Assembly: GCA_017744315.1 (NCBI GenBank) | Contig: JAGIBN010000003.1 | Location: 62,001 to 126,000 of the forward strand | Origin: Porphyrobacter sp. | Lineage (GTDB): Bacteria; Pseudomonadota; Alphaproteobacteria; Sphingomonadales; Sphingomonadaceae | Length of the DNA stretch: 64,000 nt | Reading direction: 5' to 3' | Part shown: positions 59,680-64,000 of the stretch, one piece after another | How the letters are laid out: each line of letters begins with the position of its first letter | Position numbering within the stretch: position 1 is the first letter of the stretch | Notes under the pieces: model-generated | The model's input: only the letters and a program-made list of their open reading frames with translations | Told to the model about the DNA's origin: nothing | Databases searched by the model: none | Program-made: the position numbers and the translations under genes

Positions 59680-60075
59680 CTACTCGGTCGTCTTCCCGTC
59701 GAAATGCTCGTGCGCCTTGTGCGCATCCTCGCAAGTCACGTGGACCGTGCCGTCGATGTGTTCGGGCGGGCCGTAGATGGTGTAGACCTTGAGCGGGGTG
59801 GAGCCCGTGGCCTTGACGTTGTGCCGCGCGCCTTGCGGCACGATCACCGCGTCATCGTCTTTCACCGCATGGTCGACGCCGTCGATCGAGACGATTCCTT
59901 CGCCGCTTTCGATGCGGAAGAACTGGTCGCGATCGTCGTGGACTTCGGCGCCGATCTCCTCGCCGGGATTGATCGACATCAGCACCAGCTGGATGTTGTG
60001 GCCAGTGTAGATAACCCGGCGGAAGTCGGTGTTATCCAGCGTCAGCTTCTCGATATCGTCGACGAACCCCTTCAC
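59680..60075 (-). CDS. cupin domain-containing protein (mannose-6-phosphate-isomerase-like)
   Basis: 131 residues. Cupin histidines: GAEVHDDRDQFFRIESGEGIVSIDGVDHAV then VIVPQGARHNVKATGSTPLKVYTIYGPPEH. The start MKGFVDDIEKLTLDNTDFRRVIYTGHNIQLVLM is common to small stress-related cupins. Metal ligands His and Glu-like residues are visible, with function unknown. It lies 97 bases beyond the katG stop, on the same strand, and could be cotranscribed with it. Confidence 0.88.
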   Translation of the reverse strand: MKGFVDDIEKLTLDNTDFRRVIYTGHNIQLVLMSINPGEEIGAEVHDDRDQFFRIESGEGIVSIDGVDHAVKDDDAVIVPQGARHNVKATGSTPLKVYTIYGPPEHIDGTVHVTCEDAHKAHEHFDGKTTE

Positions 60076-60172
60076 GCGCGGTCTCCTGCTGCTTGTGCGA
60101 TGACTATGCGGCAGGAGCGGGAATGGTTCCGGGAAATGGGGCGGCGGCGCGAAACCGCCGCCCGCATCAGCC

Positions 60173-62459
<2,287 letters not shown>

Positions 62460-62524
62460 TCGTAGAGCAAGCTCCGCTGTCGAGAGCGCTTGCGGCGGAA
62501 GCAATCGCCCACTAAGCGGCGCCG

Positions 62525-63535
62525 ATGACTGCCTATCCCAAGACATCGGCCCTGATGCGCCGTGGAGCCGAGTTCCTCGGTAGCGAACATGCGATCCTGT
62601 GCGGCGCCATGAGCTGGGTTTCCGAGCGCAATCTCGTCTCGGCGATCAGCAACGCCGGCGGGTTCGGCGTGATCGCGTGCGGTGCGATGACGCCCGAACT
62701 GCTCGACGCGGAGATCGCCGCGACCAAGGCGCTCACGGTGAAGCCGTTCGGCGTCAACCTGATTACAATGCACCCGGACCTGTTCGAACTGATCGAGGTT
62801 TGCGGCAAGCATTCGGTCGGCCACGTCGTGCTCGCGGGCGGCATCCCGCCCAAGGGCAGTGTCGAGGCGATCAAGGCCTTCGGCGCCAAGGTCATCGTGT
62901 TCGCGCCGACCCTGGCGCTGGCGAAGAAGCTGCTCCGCTCCGGTGGTGACGCGCTGGTGATCGAGGGCATGGAAGCCGGCGGCCACATCGGCCCGGTGGC
63001 GACGAGCGTACTGGCGCAGGAATTCCTGCCCGAGCTCGCCGATGATCATGTGGTGTTCGTCGCCGGCGGCATTGGCCGGGGCGAGGCGATGGCCGGCTAC
63101 CTGGAGATGGGCGCAGTCGGCGTCCAGCTCGGCACCCGCTTCGCCTGCGCGACCGAATCCATCGCCCACCCCGACTTCAAGAAGGCCTTCTTCCGCGCCA
63201 ACGCCCGCGACGCGGTGGCGAGCGTGCAGATCGACCCGCGCCTGCCGGTGATCCCGGTCCGCGCACTCAAGAACAAGGGCACCGAGGAGTTCACCGCCAA
63301 GCAGCGCGAAGTCGCCAACCTGCTCGATGCGGGCTCGGTCGACATGGGTGAGGCGCAGCTGCAGATCGAACGCTTCTGGGCCGGTGCCCTGCGCCGCGCC
63401 GCGATCGATGGCGACGTCGAGAACGGCAGCCTCATGGCCGGTCAGTCGGTCGGGATGGTCACCAAGGAAGAGCCTGTGACCGAGATTATGGCTGCCCTGA
63501 TGGCGGAAAGCGAAGCGGCGCTTAACCGCCGATAA
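62525..63535 (+). CDS. nitronate monooxygenase family protein
   Basis: 336 residues, FMN-binding TIM barrel of the 2-nitropropane dioxygenase family. The start SALMRRGAEFLGSEHAILCGAMSWVSERNLVSAISNAGGFGVIACGAM is typical, then EAGGHIGPVATSVLAQEF with the FMN-binding Gly-rich turn and VFVAGGIGRGEAMAGYLEMGAVGVQLGTRF. It oxidises alkyl nitronates or acts as an enoyl reductase, by family inference. It is divergent from katG, sharing a 168-bp promoter region. Confidence 0.9.
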   Translation: MTAYPKTSALMRRGAEFLGSEHAILCGAMSWVSERNLVSAISNAGGFGVIACGAMTPELLDAEIAATKALTVKPFGVNLITMHPDLFELIEVCGKHSVGHVVLAGGIPPKGSVEAIKAFGAKVIVFAPTLALAKKLLRSGGDALVIEGMEAGGHIGPVATSVLAQEFLPELADDHVVFVAGGIGRGEAMAGYLEMGAVGVQLGTRFACATESIAHPDFKKAFFRANARDAVASVQIDPRLPVIPVRALKNKGTEEFTAKQREVANLLDAGSVDMGEAQLQIERFWAGALRRAAIDGDVENGSLMAGQSVGMVTKEEPVTEIMAALMAESEAALNRR

Positions 63536-63541
63536 GGCTGA

Positions 63542-63562
63542 GTGAGAGCCGGCGGCTCTCAC
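63542..63562. terminator. hairpin between convergent genes at 63.5 kb
   Basis: GTGAGAGC and GCTCTCAC surround CGGCG, giving an 8-bp stem (extendable to 10 with a single-base loop). It lies between the nitronate monooxygenase stop and the convergent hydrolase end, without a T-run. Confidence 0.5.
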
Positions 63563-63568
63563 TTGTGC

Positions 63569-64000
63569 CTATCGCGCAGGGGCTGCCGGAGCGGGCACCG
63601 GAGCGACCGCAAGGTCGAGCAGGATATCGCGCAGTTGCTTGGGCTGATCGGCCATCACGAAGTGGCTCGAATGGCTGTCATGGTATTCCCAGCCGCCTTC
63701 GGCCTGCACTTGGTCGCGGAAGCGGCCGAAGGGGGTAGGCTCCCAGTTGCTGGCGAAGATATAGGCCCGGCGGGGGATCTTCTCTTCCTCTCCGGTCAGG
63801 CGCACGGCTTCGGTCAGGGTTAGCAGCGGGTGACGGCCGATCTGGCCGGGCACGGGCTCGAAATCGACCGAGCCGATCGGGGCGACGAGGCCCGGCGTGT
63901 ATTTCTGGCTGTCAATGTACCAGTTGTGTTCGAACTCGCCGGTGATGTCCCACAGGGACTCGCCGTCGGCCGGGAGGAAGGCGTCGATATAGGCGATGGC
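63569..64000 (-). CDS. alpha/beta-hydrolase, C-terminal part (5' end outside window)
   Basis: The frame is open to the right edge, so only about 143 C-terminal residues are visible. AYIDAFLPADGESLWDI at the edge and the end block WEYHDSHSSHFVMADQPKQLRDILL, with the catalytic histidine in SSHFVM, are typical of esterase or lyase-type alpha/beta hydrolases. The nucleophile elbow would lie outside the window. The C-terminus is Ala/Pro-rich (APVPAPAAPAR). Confidence 0.78.
   Translation of the reverse strand, partial: AIAYIDAFLPADGESLWDITGEFEHNWYIDSQKYTPGLVAPIGSVDFEPVPGQIGRHPLLTLTEAVRLTGEEEKIPRRAYIFASNWEPTPFGRFRDQVQAEGGWEYHDSHSSHFVMADQPKQLRDILLDLAVAPVPAPAAPAR

Overview
This 64 kb window looks like ordinary chromosome from a high-GC (roughly 65%) alphaproteobacterium, most likely Sphingomonadales and perhaps Erythrobacteraceae. 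That placement is inferred from gene content (ArfB, RpmG without zinc cysteines, NrdA ending in CLACQ, UbiG divergent from aspartate kinase, paired DUF4402 proteins, many secreted metallopeptidases) and from very dense packing with ATGA overlaps. There is no rRNA, tRNA, insertion sequence, prophage or CRISPR array that I can support.

Layout. 1-9 kb: the tail of a thioredoxin-family gene, small enzymes, two tandem DUF4402 secreted proteins, an ABC ATPase coupled to nadB, an S41-like secreted protein and an isoaspartyl methyltransferase. 9-11.7 kb: nrdA with a long, signal-rich leader (NrdR-like boxes, a terminator-like hairpin, a LexA-type SOS box, a palindrome). 12.4-15.1 kb: a four-gene phospholipid/membrane operon (CDP-alcohol phosphatidyltransferase, PlsC, CdsA, membrane protein). 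15.3-17.4 kb: small disordered proteins and a lipoprotein esterase with palindromic operators. 17.5-30 kb: peptidases (S9, M24B, M1), a VOC-cupin pair behind an SOS-type box, an EF-hand/two-component operon and a HerA-like ATPase. 30-38 kb: a coupled operon (pabBC fusion, aminotransferase, pseudouridine synthase, arfB), then rpmG, lolA, xthA, a GTP cyclohydrolase II and a Sel1 protein. 38-46 kb: a beta-helix protein, LLM oxidoreductase, an SPFH/ribbon-helix-helix pair with an 18-bp palindrome, recQ, phhA and four small alanine-rich lipoproteins, two of which form a duplicated transcription unit. 46-64 kb: uppP, an M13 peptidase, an MsbA-like exporter, PHA depolymerase, an amidohydrolase, ubiG, aspartate kinase, a sulfatase, a cupin plus katG, and a nitronate monooxygenase.

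How it fits together. Most genes are housekeeping: NAD, folate, riboflavin, ubiquinone and aspartate-family synthesis, envelope lipid and lipoprotein handling, peptide turnover, and DNA or oxidative damage responses. The least explained parts are regulatory: the nrdA leader, the SOS-type box before the VOC gene, the palindromes at the esterase and SPFH genes, the duplicated lipoprotein unit, and a possible small RNA between lolA and xthA. No single undescribed multi-gene system stands out. The phospholipid operon with a degenerate CDP-alcohol motif and the SPFH/RHH pair are the best candidates. All motif calls were made by eye, without database searches.
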